From assembly GCF_002929225.1 (NCBI RefSeq), contig NZ_PISM01000014.1:744001-808000 (forward strand): DNA of 64,000 bases, written 5' to 3'. Source of the stretch: Stutzerimonas kunmingensis (GTDB taxonomy: Bacteria; Pseudomonadota; Gammaproteobacteria; Pseudomonadales; Pseudomonadaceae). Below are positions 44,757 through 53,804 of the stretch, piece after piece; position 1 is the first letter of the stretch, and each line of letters opens with the position of its first letter. The notes below the pieces were generated by a model. That model was not told the DNA's origin. It was given only the letters and a program-made list of their open reading frames with translations, and did not search any database. Position numbers and translations under genes: made by a program.

Positions 44757-44847
44757 AGTCCGTCCACCGATCCTGATTGCAGCGCGCTAGTGTAGCGACT
44801 CGGCTCGGTGGAATCTGCACGCCAGGTCTAGCCGTGGCGTCGCAGCC

Positions 44848-45474
44848 TCAGTCGAGGCCGCGGATTTCCTTGCCGTTGAAGTCCGGCAGTTTCCAGTGGA
44901 AGGTCATCGCCAGGACGCGGAACAGGAAGCCGCTGCCCAATGCTGCCAGAGTGGCCAGCGTGGTATTGATCTCCAGCCACAGCATGCCGACGTAGAAGAC
45001 ACCGGTGAACAGCGCGACGGTGGCGTACAGCTCGCGCTGCAGGACCATCGGCACCTGGTTGCACAACACGTCGCGCATCAGCCCACCGAAGATGCCGGTG
45101 ATGACGCCAGCCAGTACGACGATGGACGGGTGCGCGCCCATGCCCATTGCCACATCGCAGCCGATCACGGTGAACGCTACCAGGCCGAGGCCATCCACCA
45201 GCAGGAAGACCATGCGCAGGTGATGCAGGTGGCGGGCGATGAAGCCGGTGACGATCGCCGCGCCGATGGTGAAGGTCAGATACTCCGGGTGAGCGATCCA
45301 GCCGACCGGATAATGACCGAGCAGCACGTCCCGCGCGGTGCCGCCACCCAGCGCCGTCACGGTGCCGAGAAGGCAGATGCCGAACAGGTCCATGCCGCGG
45401 CGCATGCCCATGATGGCGCCGGACATCGCTTCGGCCGTGATGGCGATCAGGTAGATGGTATGCAGCAGTTCCAC
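44848..45474 (-). CDS. Trimeric intracellular cation channel-like membrane protein (YicG/UPF0126)
   Basis: A 208-residue membrane protein. I choose the GTG at 45474 with GGAG 8 bases upstream; the ATG 24 codons earlier has no support. Seven TM segments are predicted. Two repeats of the family motif are visible: GTVTALGGGTARDVLLGHYP and GVITGIFGGLMRDVLCNQVP (G-G-x-x-R-D-V-L). Such proteins, called UPF0126 or TRIC-like, conduct potassium or glycine in some systems. It is divergent from the argP-like regulator. Confidence 0.88.
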   Translation of the reverse strand: MELLHTIYLIAITAEAMSGAIMGMRRGMDLFGICLLGTVTALGGGTARDVLLGHYPVGWIAHPEYLTFTIGAAIVTGFIARHLHHLRMVFLLVDGLGLVAFTVIGCDVAMGMGAHPSIVVLAGVITGIFGGLMRDVLCNQVPMVLQRELYATVALFTGVFYVGMLWLEINTTLATLAALGSGFLFRVLAMTFHWKLPDFNGKEIRGLD

Positions 45475-45614
45475 GACGATACTCCGGACGGGCTGGGCTG
45501 CACGCCAGTGGGGCGCTGCAGCGAGGGATGCGCGATTATGGAGCAATGATGGCTAAATTTGTCGTGGCTAAGTATTTTTAGGCCATCCAAACATTTTCTT
45601 AATCGGCAGGTTGC

Positions 45615-46508
45615 ATGAATCTCGATCCGAAGCAGACCGAAGCGTTTCGCACGGTGATCCGTACTGGCAGCTTCGAACAGGCTGCGCAGCGCCTGCACCT
45701 GACGCCACCGGCGATTTCACAGCGGGTGCGCGCACTGGAGAGTGCGCTGGGCAGCGCCTTGGTTGTGCGCAGTCGACCCTGCCGACCCACCGAAACCGGT
45801 CAGCGCCTGCTGCAGTACCTCAAACGCGCCACCCTGCTCGAGGCCGATCTGCTGGCGGACCTCGCCGAGCGCAGCGATGCGCCACTGGTCGTGGTCGCGG
45901 CGCTCAATGCCGACAGCCTGGGCACCTGGTTCTTTCCGGCGCTGGCCGAGGTGCTGATCCGCGAGCGGGTCTTGCTTGATCTCACCGTCGAGGACCAGGA
46001 TCACACCTACAGTCTGCTGGAGACGGGTCTGGCGATCGGTTGCATCAGCACTGAGCCCAAGCCGATGCGTGGCTGCACGGCCAGCCCGCTGGGCAGCATG
46101 CGCTACCGACTGGTGGCATCCAGCGAGTTCCGGCAGAAGCATTTTGCCAACGGGCTGACCCGCAACGCCGCGCGCAAGGCGCCGGTGGTCGCCTACACGC
46201 GCAAGGACACCCTGCAGTCGTCGTTCCTGCTGCGCCGCTTCGGGCTGCCGGACGGCGCCTATCCCTGCCATTTCGTCCCCGGTGCCGAACCGCATTTCAG
46301 CGCGATTCGCTACGGGCTGGGGTACGGGATGGTGCCGGAACTGTTGCTGCATGATGCGTTGCAGACTGGCGAGGTGGTCGATCTGGCGGCCGACGAACCG
46401 CTGGAAATTGCCCTCTACTGGCACACCTGGAAGGTGCAATCACCGCGTATGGAGCACCTTTCGCGGCAGATCATCGAAGCGGCGCCGAAGATCCTCGCGC
46501 GGCCATAG
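45615..46508 (+). CDS. argP: LysR-type regulator of the ArgP/LysG group
   Basis: A 297-residue regulator starting MNLDPKQTEAFRTVIRTGSF. The helix-turn-helix is AAQRLHLTPPAISQRVRALE with LVVRSRPCRPTETGQRLLQY, exactly the ArgP pattern (R-P-C-x-P-T). ArgP responds to lysine and arginine and often drives the exporter ArgO/LysE. No exporter gene is next to it here; the divergent neighbour is the TRIC-like protein. So the symbol rests on family likeness. Confidence 0.85.
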   Translation: MNLDPKQTEAFRTVIRTGSFEQAAQRLHLTPPAISQRVRALESALGSALVVRSRPCRPTETGQRLLQYLKRATLLEADLLADLAERSDAPLVVVAALNADSLGTWFFPALAEVLIRERVLLDLTVEDQDHTYSLLETGLAIGCISTEPKPMRGCTASPLGSMRYRLVASSEFRQKHFANGLTRNAARKAPVVAYTRKDTLQSSFLLRRFGLPDGAYPCHFVPGAEPHFSAIRYGLGYGMVPELLLHDALQTGEVVDLAADEPLEIALYWHTWKVQSPRMEHLSRQIIEAAPKILARP

Positions 46509-46623
46509 TCTGATCGGGAGGGTCGGCGGGTGAGCCGATGTCGTGCCGGACAGGCAGAGACGGTCTGCCCGTCGTCGAGCGTTGCCGGTATCATGGCAAC
46601 CTTTTCCGCTGCCGTGCGACGCC

Positions 46624-47526
46624 ATGACTACACACTATCCGACCATTGCCGATTGCATCGGCAACACCCCGCTGGTTCGCCTGCAGCGGATGCCGGGTAA
46701 GACCAGCAACACCATTCTGGTCAAGCTCGAGGGCAACAATCCGGCCGGTTCGGTCAAGGATCGCCCGGCGCTGTCGATGATCAACCGTGCCGAGATGCGC
46801 GGCGACATCCAGCCCGGCGATACCCTGATCGAGGCGACCTCCGGCAATACCGGGATCGCCCTGGCCATGGCGGCGGCGATCAAGGGCTATCGGATGGTCC
46901 TGATCATGCCGGACAACTCCACGGCCGAGCGTAAGGCGGCGATGACCGCCTATGGCGCCGAGCTGATCCTGGTCAGCAAGGAAGAGGGCATGGAAGGTGC
47001 CCGCGACCTGGCGTTGAAGATGCAGGCTGAAGGTCGCGGCAAGGTGCTCGATCAGTTCGCCAACGGCGACAACCCGGAAGCGCACTACAACAGCACGGGG
47101 CCGGAGCTCTGGCGGCAGACTCACGGCAGCATCACCCATTTCATCAGCTCCATGGGTACCACCGGAACCATCATGGGCGTCTCGCGCTACCTCAAGGAGC
47201 AGAACGCCGCGGTGCAGATCGTCGGGCTGCAGCCGATGGAGGGGGCGGCTATCCCCGGCATCCGCCGCTGGCCGCAGGAATACCTGCCGAAGATCTATCA
47301 GGCCGAGCGCGTCGACCGCGTCGTCGACATGTCGCAGGCCGAGGCCGAGCAGGCCATGCGCCGTCTGGCCCGCGAAGAAGGCATCTTCTGTGGCGTGTCC
47401 TCCGGTGGCGCCGTTGCCGCGGCGTTGCGTCTGTCGCAGGAGGTCGAGAACGCGGTGATCGTGGCGATCATCTGCGACCGCGGCGACCGCTATCTGTCGA
47501 CCGGTGTGTATGACGCGCCCAATTGA
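46624..47526 (+). CDS. cysM: Cysteine synthase B
   Basis: A 300-residue pyridoxal-phosphate enzyme making cysteine from O-acetylserine and sulfide or thiosulfate. ATG 46624. Motifs: IGNTPLVRL near residue 12, PLP lysine in NPAGSVKDRPAL near 42, phosphate loop SGNTGIALA near 71, FISSMGTTGTIMG with glycines near 176, and CGVSSGGAVAAAL near 258. The R-R-W-P-Q-E-Y-L-P region is typical of CysM, not CysK. Next comes rlmD, 85 bases away, on the same strand. This order is shared with other Pseudomonas. Confidence 0.94.
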   Translation: MTTHYPTIADCIGNTPLVRLQRMPGKTSNTILVKLEGNNPAGSVKDRPALSMINRAEMRGDIQPGDTLIEATSGNTGIALAMAAAIKGYRMVLIMPDNSTAERKAAMTAYGAELILVSKEEGMEGARDLALKMQAEGRGKVLDQFANGDNPEAHYNSTGPELWRQTHGSITHFISSMGTTGTIMGVSRYLKEQNAAVQIVGLQPMEGAAIPGIRRWPQEYLPKIYQAERVDRVVDMSQAEAEQAMRRLAREEGIFCGVSSGGAVAAALRLSQEVENAVIVAIICDRGDRYLSTGVYDAPN

Positions 47527-47611
47527 CTCGCGCATCAGCGGTGCGCTCCCACGCGCCGCATTGCGTCGCCCATGACATTTTCAACGAACACAACAGCGCA
47601 GGTTTCAGCTG

Positions 47612-48964
47612 ATGGCCAAACGTAACGGCGCTCTGCGCTTTCAACCTAGCGGCGGCGAGCGCAAGCCCCAGGTGCCGGTCGGCAAGAAGCAGCGCCTGAT
47701 TATCGAGCGACTGGCCAATGATGGGCGCGGCATTGCCTTCATCGAGGGGCGCACCTGGTTCGTCGAAGGCGCGCTGGCTGGCGAAGAGGTCGAGGCGCGC
47801 GTGCTGGCTGCGCGCAGTCAGATCGTCGAAGCGCGCTGCGAGCGCGTGCTCCAGGCCAGTGCGCAGCGTCGGGCCGAACCCTGTCCGCATGCTCGCCGAT
47901 GTGGCGGCTGCAACCTGCAGCATGTGCCCGTCGCCGATCAGCTTGCGCTGAAACAGCACACGCTCGCCGAGCAATTGGCGCGGGTGGCCGATCTGCAGCC
48001 GGAGGTATGGACCGAGCCGCTGGTGGGACCGGCTTTCGGCTATCGCCGTCGCGCTCGGTTGGCGGTGCGCTGGGACATCAAGCGCAAGCATCTGGACATC
48101 GGTTTCCGCGCCAGCGCCAGCCAGGAAATCGTCTCCATCAGTGAATGCCCGGTTCTGGTACAGCCCTTGCAGTCGCTGCTGCCGGCATTGCTGGCCGCAT
48201 TACATGATCTGAGCAAGCCGCAGGTTATCGGCCACGTCGAACTCTTCAGTGGTACGGCCGAGGCGGTGCTGATCCGCCACACCGCAGCCTTGTCGGAAAC
48301 AGACGTGGCACGGTTGCGCAGCTTCGCCACCGACAATGGAGCGCAGCTCTGGTGGCAGGGCGAAGGTGAGCCTGAATCGGATGATCCCGCGGCGACGCTG
48401 GGTTACCGACTGGATGCCTGGGATCTGGAGCTGGCCTGGCGTCCGGGCGATTTCGTCCAGGTCAACGCGCCGGTCAATGATGCGATGGTCGCTCAGGCTC
48501 TGGAATGGTTGGACGTCGGCCAGGATGAGACAGTGCTTGATCTGTTCTGCGGGCTAGGCAATTTCAGCCTGCCGCTGGCGCGCTCGGGCGCTCAAGTAGT
48601 GGGTGTCGAGGGTGTAGAGACGATGGTTACGCGGGCGCAGGAAAATGCCCGTCGCAATGCTCTGGCGCACGCGCACTTTTATCGGGCCGACTTGTCGAAG
48701 CCGCTGGCTGACGCACCCTGGGCGCGCAATGATTTTGCCGCGGTGCTGCTCGATCCGCCGCGCGACGGCGCGCTGGAAATCGTTCGACAAATGTCGAAGC
48801 TGAAGGCGCGGCGCGTGGTCTATGTTTCATGCAATCCGGCCACCCTGGCGCGCGATGCGCGCGAGCTGGCCAGCCAGGGATATCGCCTGAAGCGTGCGGG
48901 TGTGCTGGACATGTTCCCGCAGACCGCCCACGTCGAGGCCATGGCGTTGTTCGAGCGGGGTTAG
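47612..48964 (+). CDS. rlmD: 23S rRNA (uracil-C5)-methyltransferase RlmD
   Basis: A 450-residue enzyme methylating U1939 of 23S rRNA. A TRAM domain (about 24-80) is followed by the iron-sulfur cysteines C91, C97 and C100 plus a fourth in ISECPVL near 175. The SAM-dependent domain has [17 protein letters not shown] near 281, [14 protein letters not shown] near 310, and [10 protein letters not shown] near 378. The catalytic cysteine is in [12 protein letters not shown] near 410. It lies between cysM and relA on the same strand; relA is 106 bases downstream. Confidence 0.94.
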   Translation: MAKRNGALRFQPSGGERKPQVPVGKKQRLIIERLANDGRGIAFIEGRTWFVEGALAGEEVEARVLAARSQIVEARCERVLQASAQRRAEPCPHARRCGGCNLQHVPVADQLALKQHTLAEQLARVADLQPEVWTEPLVGPAFGYRRRARLAVRWDIKRKHLDIGFRASASQEIVSISECPVLVQPLQSLLPALLAALHDLSKPQVIGHVELFSGTAEAVLIRHTAALSETDVARLRSFATDNGAQLWWQGEGEPESDDPAATLGYRLDAWDLELAWRPGDFVQVNAPVNDAMVAQALEWLDVGQDETVLDLFCGLGNFSLPLARSGAQVVGVEGVETMVTRAQENARRNALAHAHFYRADLSKPLADAPWARNDFAAVLLDPPRDGALEIVRQMSKLKARRVVYVSCNPATLARDARELASQGYRLKRAGVLDMFPQTAHVEAMALFERG

Positions 48965-49070
48965 CGCTCGACGCTGCATTCTTGACAGGCGAATTGCCTG
49001 TGGTTCAACCGACCGGCACGCAGAATGCCGGCGTTCATGGCGCATTAGCTGCGCAGAAGGGAAGGTTTAG

Positions 49071-51314
49071 ATGGTACAGGTCAGAGCGCTTCAGCCGATC
49101 AATACGGACGGTAGTATCAACCTGGATGGCTGGCTCGATCATGTGCTGGGGATGGACCCGGCACTCGACCGCGCGGCTCTTAAGGAGGCCTGCGAGTTTG
49201 CCCGCGAGGCGGAACAACAGGCCAATGCGGCGCAGAACCTCTGGAGTGAAGGCACCTCCAGCTACCAGATCGGCCTCGAGATCGCCGAGATCCTCGCCGA
49301 CCTCAAGCTGGACCAGGACAGCCTGGTCGCCGCCGTTATCTACCGTGGCGTGCGTGAAGGCAAGATCCAGCTGGCCGATGTGAACCAGCGTTTTGGCCCG
49401 GTGGTGGCCAAGCTGGTCGAAGGCGTGCTTCGCATGGCGGCGATCAGCGCCAGTCTCAACCCACGCGAATCGCTCGTGCTCGGCTCCCAGGCGCAGGTGG
49501 AAAATCTGCGCAAGATGCTGGTGGCCATGGTCGATGACGTGCGCGTCGCGCTGATCAAGTTGGCTGAACGCACCTGTGCCATTCGCGCGGTGAAGCTGGC
49601 CGACGACGAGAAGCGTCAACGGGTCGCCCGCGAAGTCTTCGATATCTACGCGCCGCTGGCCCATCGCCTGGGCATCGGCCATATCAAGTGGGAGCTGGAG
49701 GACCTGTCCTTCCGCTACCTCGAGCCCGAGCAGTACAAGCAGATCGCCCAGCTCTTGCACGAGCGTCGCCTCGATCGCGAACAGTACATCCAGAACGTCG
49801 TGCAGCAGCTCAGGGACGAACTGACTGCGACCGGCATCCAGCCCGACATCGACGGGCGTGCCAAGCACATCTATTCCATCTGGCGAAAGATGCAGAAGAA
49901 GGGCCTGCAGTTCAGCCAGATCTACGACGTTCGCGCCGTTCGCGTGCTGGTGCCGGAAGTCCGCGATTGCTACACCGCGTTGGGGATCGTGCATACCCTG
50001 TGGCGGCACATTCCGAAGGAGTTCGACGACTACATCGCCAACCCCAAGGAGAACGGCTACCGCTCGCTGCACACCGCGGTGATCGGCCCGGAGGGCAAGG
50101 TGCTGGAGGTGCAGATTCGCACCCACGCCATGCACGAAGAGGCCGAGCTGGGCGTCTGCGCGCACTGGCGCTACAAGGGCACCGATGTCAATTCCGGCTC
50201 CGACCATTACGAGGAGAAGATCGCCTGGTTGCGTCAGGTGCTCGAATGGCACGAAGAGCTCGGCGACATCGGTGGCCTGGCCGACCAGCTGCGGGTGGAT
50301 ATCGAGCCGGATCGGGTCTACGTGTTCACCCCGGACGGCCATGCCATCGACCTGCCCAAGGGCGCTACGCCGCTGGACTTCGCCTATCGGGTGCATACCG
50401 AGATCGGCCACAACTGCCGCGGCGCCAAGATTAACGGGCGCATCGTGCCGCTCAACTACAGCCTGCAGACCGGCGAGCAGGTGGAAATCATCACCAGCAA
50501 GCACGGCTCGCCGAGCCGCGACTGGCTGAACCCGAACCTGGGTTACATCACCACCTCGCGCTCGCGGGCGAAGATCGTCCACTGGTTCAAACTGCAGGCT
50601 CGTGACCAGAACGTCGCCGCCGGCAAGGCACTGCTGGAGCGCGAACTGGGCCGTCTGGATCTGCCGCCGGTGGACTTCGACAAGCTGGCCGAAAAAGCCA
50701 ACCTGAAGAACGCCGAGGACATGTTCGCCGCGCTGGGTGCTGGCGACCTGCGCCTGGCGCACCTGGTCAACATGGCGCAACAGCTGGTCGAGCCGGAGCG
50801 CGGTTACGACCAGCTGGAGCTGATTCCGCGGCGTTCGGCACCGTACAAGCCGGGCAAGCGCGGTGACGTGCAGATCCAGGGCGTCGGCAACCTGCTGACG
50901 CAGATGGCCGGCTGCTGCCAGCCGCTGCCGGGCGACCCCATCGTCGGTTACATCACCCAGGGCCGCGGTGTCAGCATCCACCGTCAGGACTGCCCGTCGG
51001 TGCTGCAACTGGCCGGGCGCGAGCCGGAGCGGATTATCCAGGTCAGCTGGGGGCCGGTACCGGAGAAGACCTATCCGGTGGAAATCATGATCCGTGCCTA
51101 CGACCGCGCCGGCCTGCTGCGCGACATCTCGCAGATGCTGCTCAACGAGCGCATCAACGTGCTGTCGATGAACACCCGCTCGAATAAGGAAGACAGCACC
51201 GCGCAGATGACGCTGACTATCGAGATTCCGGGGCTGAATGCCTTGGGTCGCTTGCTCAGCCGTATTTCGCAGCTGCCGAACATCATCGAAGCCAAGCGCC
51301 AAAGAGCCACGTAA
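49071..51314 (+). CDS. relA: (p)ppGpp synthetase RelA
   Basis: A 747-residue ribosome-bound stringent-response enzyme that makes (p)ppGpp on amino-acid starvation. The N-terminal hydrolase-like domain lacks the HD residues (Y-R-G-V-R-E-G where SpoT has H-D), so it should be synthesis only, as in RelA. The synthetase domain includes DRAKHIYSIWRKM, YDVRAVRVLV and ENGYRSLHTAV. TGS (about 400-460: VYVFTPDGHAIDLP) and C-terminal ACT (about 670-745) follow. GAAGGGAAGG precedes the ATG. mazG lies downstream, with palindromic repeats between. Confidence 0.97.
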   Translation: MVQVRALQPINTDGSINLDGWLDHVLGMDPALDRAALKEACEFAREAEQQANAAQNLWSEGTSSYQIGLEIAEILADLKLDQDSLVAAVIYRGVREGKIQLADVNQRFGPVVAKLVEGVLRMAAISASLNPRESLVLGSQAQVENLRKMLVAMVDDVRVALIKLAERTCAIRAVKLADDEKRQRVAREVFDIYAPLAHRLGIGHIKWELEDLSFRYLEPEQYKQIAQLLHERRLDREQYIQNVVQQLRDELTATGIQPDIDGRAKHIYSIWRKMQKKGLQFSQIYDVRAVRVLVPEVRDCYTALGIVHTLWRHIPKEFDDYIANPKENGYRSLHTAVIGPEGKVLEVQIRTHAMHEEAELGVCAHWRYKGTDVNSGSDHYEEKIAWLRQVLEWHEELGDIGGLADQLRVDIEPDRVYVFTPDGHAIDLPKGATPLDFAYRVHTEIGHNCRGAKINGRIVPLNYSLQTGEQVEIITSKHGSPSRDWLNPNLGYITTSRSRAKIVHWFKLQARDQNVAAGKALLERELGRLDLPPVDFDKLAEKANLKNAEDMFAALGAGDLRLAHLVNMAQQLVEPERGYDQLELIPRRSAPYKPGKRGDVQIQGVGNLLTQMAGCCQPLPGDPIVGYITQGRGVSIHRQDCPSVLQLAGREPERIIQVSWGPVPEKTYPVEIMIRAYDRAGLLRDISQMLLNERINVLSMNTRSNKEDSTAQMTLTIEIPGLNALGRLLSRISQLPNIIEAKRQRAT

Positions 51315-51347
51315 GGCGCAGCACAGCGGCGGCGCCTACTGCGCCAT

Positions 51348-51378
51348 GGTGGATGGTTGAAGCGTCATCCACCCTACG
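51348..51378 (-). repeat. Palindromic repeat, copy A (GGTGGATG/CATCCACC)
   Basis: GGTGGATG (51348-51355) and CATCCACC (51366-51373) form perfect 8-bp arms with a 10-nt loop, followed by CTACG. On the minus strand it reads CGTAGGGTGGATGACGC. It lies 34 bases past the relA stop. Confidence 0.85.
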
Positions 51379-51418
51379 ATGCAATACGGTTTTGGGGCGT
51401 TTTGCCCGAGACCGAACC

Positions 51419-51449
51419 GTGGGGTGGATGTCGTTTTTTACATCCACCG
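51419..51449 (+). repeat. Palindromic repeat, copy B (GGTGGATGT/ACATCCACC)
   Basis: GGTGGATGT (51423-51431) and ACATCCACC (51440-51448) form perfect 9-bp arms with an 8-nt loop (CGTTTTTT). It sits 49 bases before the mazG ATG and points opposite to copy A. The T-rich loop could also help to terminate transcription. Confidence 0.85.
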
Positions 51450-51497
51450 TGATGTCATCAGCGTCCCTCACCAGCCTTCGATTCGCTGAGGAATCCT

Positions 51498-52328
51498 ATG
51501 TACCAACTCAACGATCTCCTGCACCTGATGGCCCGGTTGCGTGATCCGCAGCATGGTTGTCCGTGGGACCTGCAGCAGAACTACGCGAGCATCGTGCCGC
51601 ATACGCTGGAAGAGGCCTACGAAGTGGCCGATGCCATCGAAAGCGGCGACTTCGATCATCTGCCCGGCGAGTTGGGTGACCTGCTGTTTCAGGTCGTCTA
51701 CTACAGCCAGCTGGCCCGGGAGGAAGGGCGTTTCGAGTTCGCCACGGTGGTCGATGCCATCACCCGCAAGCTGATCCGTCGCCACCCCCACGTGTTCCCC
51801 GATGGCGATCTGTACAGCTCGCCGGAGCTGCCGCGCCTCGATGAAGCGGCCATCAAGCAGCGCTGGGAGGAGATCAAGGCCGAAGAGCGTGCCGAGAAAG
51901 CGGCCGCACCTGAACAATTGTCCCTGCTCGATGACGTGCCCAGCGCGCTGCCGGCGCTCAGCCGGGCCGCGAAACTGCAGAAGCGCGCGGCGCAGGTCGG
52001 TTTCGACTGGCCCGAGGCGCTGCCGGTGGTGGACAAGGTGCGCGAGGAACTCGGCGAAGTGCTGGAGGCAATGAGCGAGAACGATCCGCAAGCCATTGCC
52101 GAAGAGCTTGGCGATCTGCTGTTCGTCGTGGTCAACCTGGCGCGCCATCTCAAGGTCGATCCGGAGAACGCCTTGCGTGCCGCGAATGGCAAGTTCGAGC
52201 GGCGTTTTCGCTTCATCGAGCAGGCCTTGCGTGAAGGGGGGCGGCCAATCGAGAACTGCGATCTCGAAGAGCTTGACGCGCTCTGGGGCGAGGCGGAGAA
52301 GGCCGAACGATCGCCGTCCTGCGCCTAA
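51498..52328 (+). CDS. mazG: Nucleoside triphosphate pyrophosphohydrolase MazG
   Basis: A 276-residue all-helical enzyme that hydrolyses NTPs to NMPs and pyrophosphate, with a link to lowering ppGpp in E. coli. Two MazG domains are seen: the first (about 10-120) with CPWDLQQNYASIVPHTLEEAYE and E-E-x-x-E metal ligands, the second (about 165-255) with GFDWPEALPVVDKVREELGE and EELGDLLFVVVNLARHL. The ATG has GAGGAA upstream. It follows relA and is flanked on both sides by palindromic repeats. Confidence 0.93.
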   Translation: MYQLNDLLHLMARLRDPQHGCPWDLQQNYASIVPHTLEEAYEVADAIESGDFDHLPGELGDLLFQVVYYSQLAREEGRFEFATVVDAITRKLIRRHPHVFPDGDLYSSPELPRLDEAAIKQRWEEIKAEERAEKAAAPEQLSLLDDVPSALPALSRAAKLQKRAAQVGFDWPEALPVVDKVREELGEVLEAMSENDPQAIAEELGDLLFVVVNLARHLKVDPENALRAANGKFERRFRFIEQALREGGRPIENCDLEELDALWGEAEKAERSPSCA

Positions 52329-52340
52329 CTGTACTTTCCG

Positions 52341-52366
52341 GGTGGATGTGTCTTTTCACATCCACC
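52341..52366 (+). repeat. Palindromic repeat, copy C (GGTGGATGTG/CACATCCACC)
   Basis: GGTGGATGTG (52341-52350) and CACATCCACC (52357-52366) form the longest perfect stem of the family: 10 bp with a 6-nt loop TCTTTT. It lies 12 bases past the mazG stop and 74 bases before the next gene. Confidence 0.9.
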
Positions 52367-52439
52367 ACAATGCCGCTCGGTGGGCGGCCGAAGCGTCCAC
52401 CCGCGTCCCACTTGAATTCACGACGAGACGAGCCGAAAC

Positions 52440-52979
52440 ATGAGTCTTTCCCTCCGTGATCAGCTGCTCAAAGCCGGGCTGGTCAACGAAAAGCAGGCCA
52501 AGCAGGCCGTCAAGCAGAAGCAGAAGCAGCAGCGCCTGGAGAAGAAAGGCCAGGTCGAGAAGGACGATTCACAACGCGAAGCGGCACTGAAGGCGCAGGC
52601 GGAAAAGATCGCTCGCGATCAGGAGCTCAACCGCCAGCAGCAGCAAAAGGCCGAACAGAAGGCCCGTACAGCGCAGATCAAGCAGTTGATCGAGACCAGC
52701 CGTCTGCCGAAGCTGACCACCGAGGATTACTACAACTTCGTCGACGACAAGAAGGTCAAGCGGCTGTCGGTGAACAAGCTGATGCGTGAGAAGCTGGCCA
52801 GCGGCTCGCTGGCAATCGTTCGTCATGGCGGCGGCTACGAAGTGATCCCGCGTGAAGCGGCGCTTAAGATTCAGGAGCGCGACCCGCAGCGGGTGGTGCA
52901 GCTCAACATCCGCACCGAAGAGCCGGATGCCGACGATCCCTACGCCGCCTATCAGGTGCCGGACGACCTGATGTGGTAA
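52440..52979 (+). CDS. DUF2058 nucleoprotein-like protein (YaiL-like)
   Basis: A 179-residue, highly charged protein. It begins MSLSLRDQLLKAGLVNEKQA, the standard DUF2058 start, then a long lysine/glutamine coiled coil (25-85), and a globular C-terminal half with LPKLTTEDYYNFVDDKKVKR and AIVRHGGGYEVIP, ending VPDDLMW. Family function is unknown; some members copurify with the nucleoid. It follows mazG and is separated by a palindrome. Confidence 0.85.
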   Translation: MSLSLRDQLLKAGLVNEKQAKQAVKQKQKQQRLEKKGQVEKDDSQREAALKAQAEKIARDQELNRQQQQKAEQKARTAQIKQLIETSRLPKLTTEDYYNFVDDKKVKRLSVNKLMREKLASGSLAIVRHGGGYEVIPREAALKIQERDPQRVVQLNIRTEEPDADDPYAAYQVPDDLMW

Positions 52980-53086
52980 TCCGCTGGGGCAGGTCGGCCG
53001 CCCGACGGAAGGTTGGATAGAAAGCGCCTGCCCCGACTCTACTACAGACCAGCCCGCAGCTGCGGGTTAATGCAGTGGAGGACGTT

Positions 53087-53248
53087 ATGGACGCTCGATC
53101 GAATCGCTATTTCCACGCCGCCGAAACCGATGGCTGGCACGCCGCCGGCATTCCGGGTGATCCGGAGGAGCCAGGCGTTCCCACCCAGCCGTCCGAGCCC
53201 GGCGAGCCCACCGTGCCCGACCAGCCGCCACCCGCACCTGTCGCCTGA
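53087..53248 (+). CDS. Small proline-rich protein (53 residues)
   Basis: ATG 53087 has GGAGG 6-10 bases upstream and the frame runs to TGA 53246-53248, giving 53 residues. It starts MDARSNRYFHAAETDGWHAA and turns into P-rich repeats (GDPEEPGVPTQPSEPGEPTV). No signal peptide or TM segment. The strong ribosome site and a possible terminator just downstream support a real gene. Function is unknown. Confidence 0.55.
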   Translation: MDARSNRYFHAAETDGWHAAGIPGDPEEPGVPTQPSEPGEPTVPDQPPPAPVA

Positions 53249-53570
53249 CCATTGGCGAGAGGGTCTGACGCGGCTTCCTCCCCGGAGGCCGCTCCGTTCC
53301 CGGTTTTTTCAGCTCATTGAATCCAAGGAGCCGGCCTGCTGAGCACGTCATCGGGCTCTGCTCTGCGCGCGCTTTCCTGCGCATCGGCCGCCCCCTTGCT
53401 ATCGCCAAGCCAGCCGCCGCGAGTCCAAGAGATACCTTCCACTCGCGACAAAGCTGCTACCGTTTAAGTGAGGGACCGAACTGCCGACGCCGGATGGGTC
53501 TAAGAACTTACAAAAACCAAATTGCGCGTTATTACGCACGACGGGTTTCTTTAAGGCGAGGGGCACTTTC
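53249..53570. other. Intergenic region before the 77-residue gene (322 bp)
   Basis: Apart from the possible terminator at 53270-53309 I see no gene or named site. The next gene has AAGGCGAGGGG upstream of its ATG. A TTGCGCGTTATTACGC stretch near 53520 may include its promoter, but I cannot assign -35 and -10. Confidence 0.4.
53270..53309 (+). terminator. Possible terminator of the small proline-rich gene
   Basis: GCGGCTTCC (53270-53278) and GGAGGCCGC (53284-53292) form a 9-bp stem with one G-U pair, followed 11 bases later by TTTTTT (53304-53309). The gap between stem and T tract is longer than ideal. Confidence 0.45.
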
Positions 53571-53804
53571 ATGACGACTTGGATCATTGCGTACAACAAA
53601 GACGGCAACACCGCGACATTGAAGATCGACTCGGCGCACCAGCCGGATATCGATGAGGCTGTGGAACTGGTGAGTCGCAAGGCAGAAGAGCTGTATCTGG
53701 ATCAGGAGATCGAGCACGAGCACGAGCCCGATCTGGAGGACACCCCGGCCACACGCCTGGCCGAGCGTTATGGCATCACCATCACGGGCATATCCCAGGC
53801 CTGA
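53571..53804 (+). CDS. Small conserved hypothetical protein
   Basis: A 77-residue acidic protein: TWIIAYNKDGNTATLKIDSA is a beta-rich start, and DEAVELVSRKAEELYLDQEI is a helix, followed by an E/H/P-rich linker EHEHEPDLEDTPATRLAERY. GAGGGG precedes the ATG by several bases. It has no membrane segment. The 3' end overlaps the convergent metallophosphoesterase gene by 23 bases. Its function is unknown; similar proteins are known from pseudomonads only by memory. Confidence 0.6.
   Translation: MTTWIIAYNKDGNTATLKIDSAHQPDIDEAVELVSRKAEELYLDQEIEHEHEPDLEDTPATRLAERYGITITGISQA

Noticed and set aside
48982-49010. TTGACA as a relA promoter -35
   Set aside because: There is no convincing -10 at 16-18 bases; the ACAGGC/GCCTGT dyad there is short.
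49035-51302. Long minus-strand open frame opposite relA
   Set aside because: RelA on the plus strand has full domain support; this frame has none and is a GC-bias shadow.
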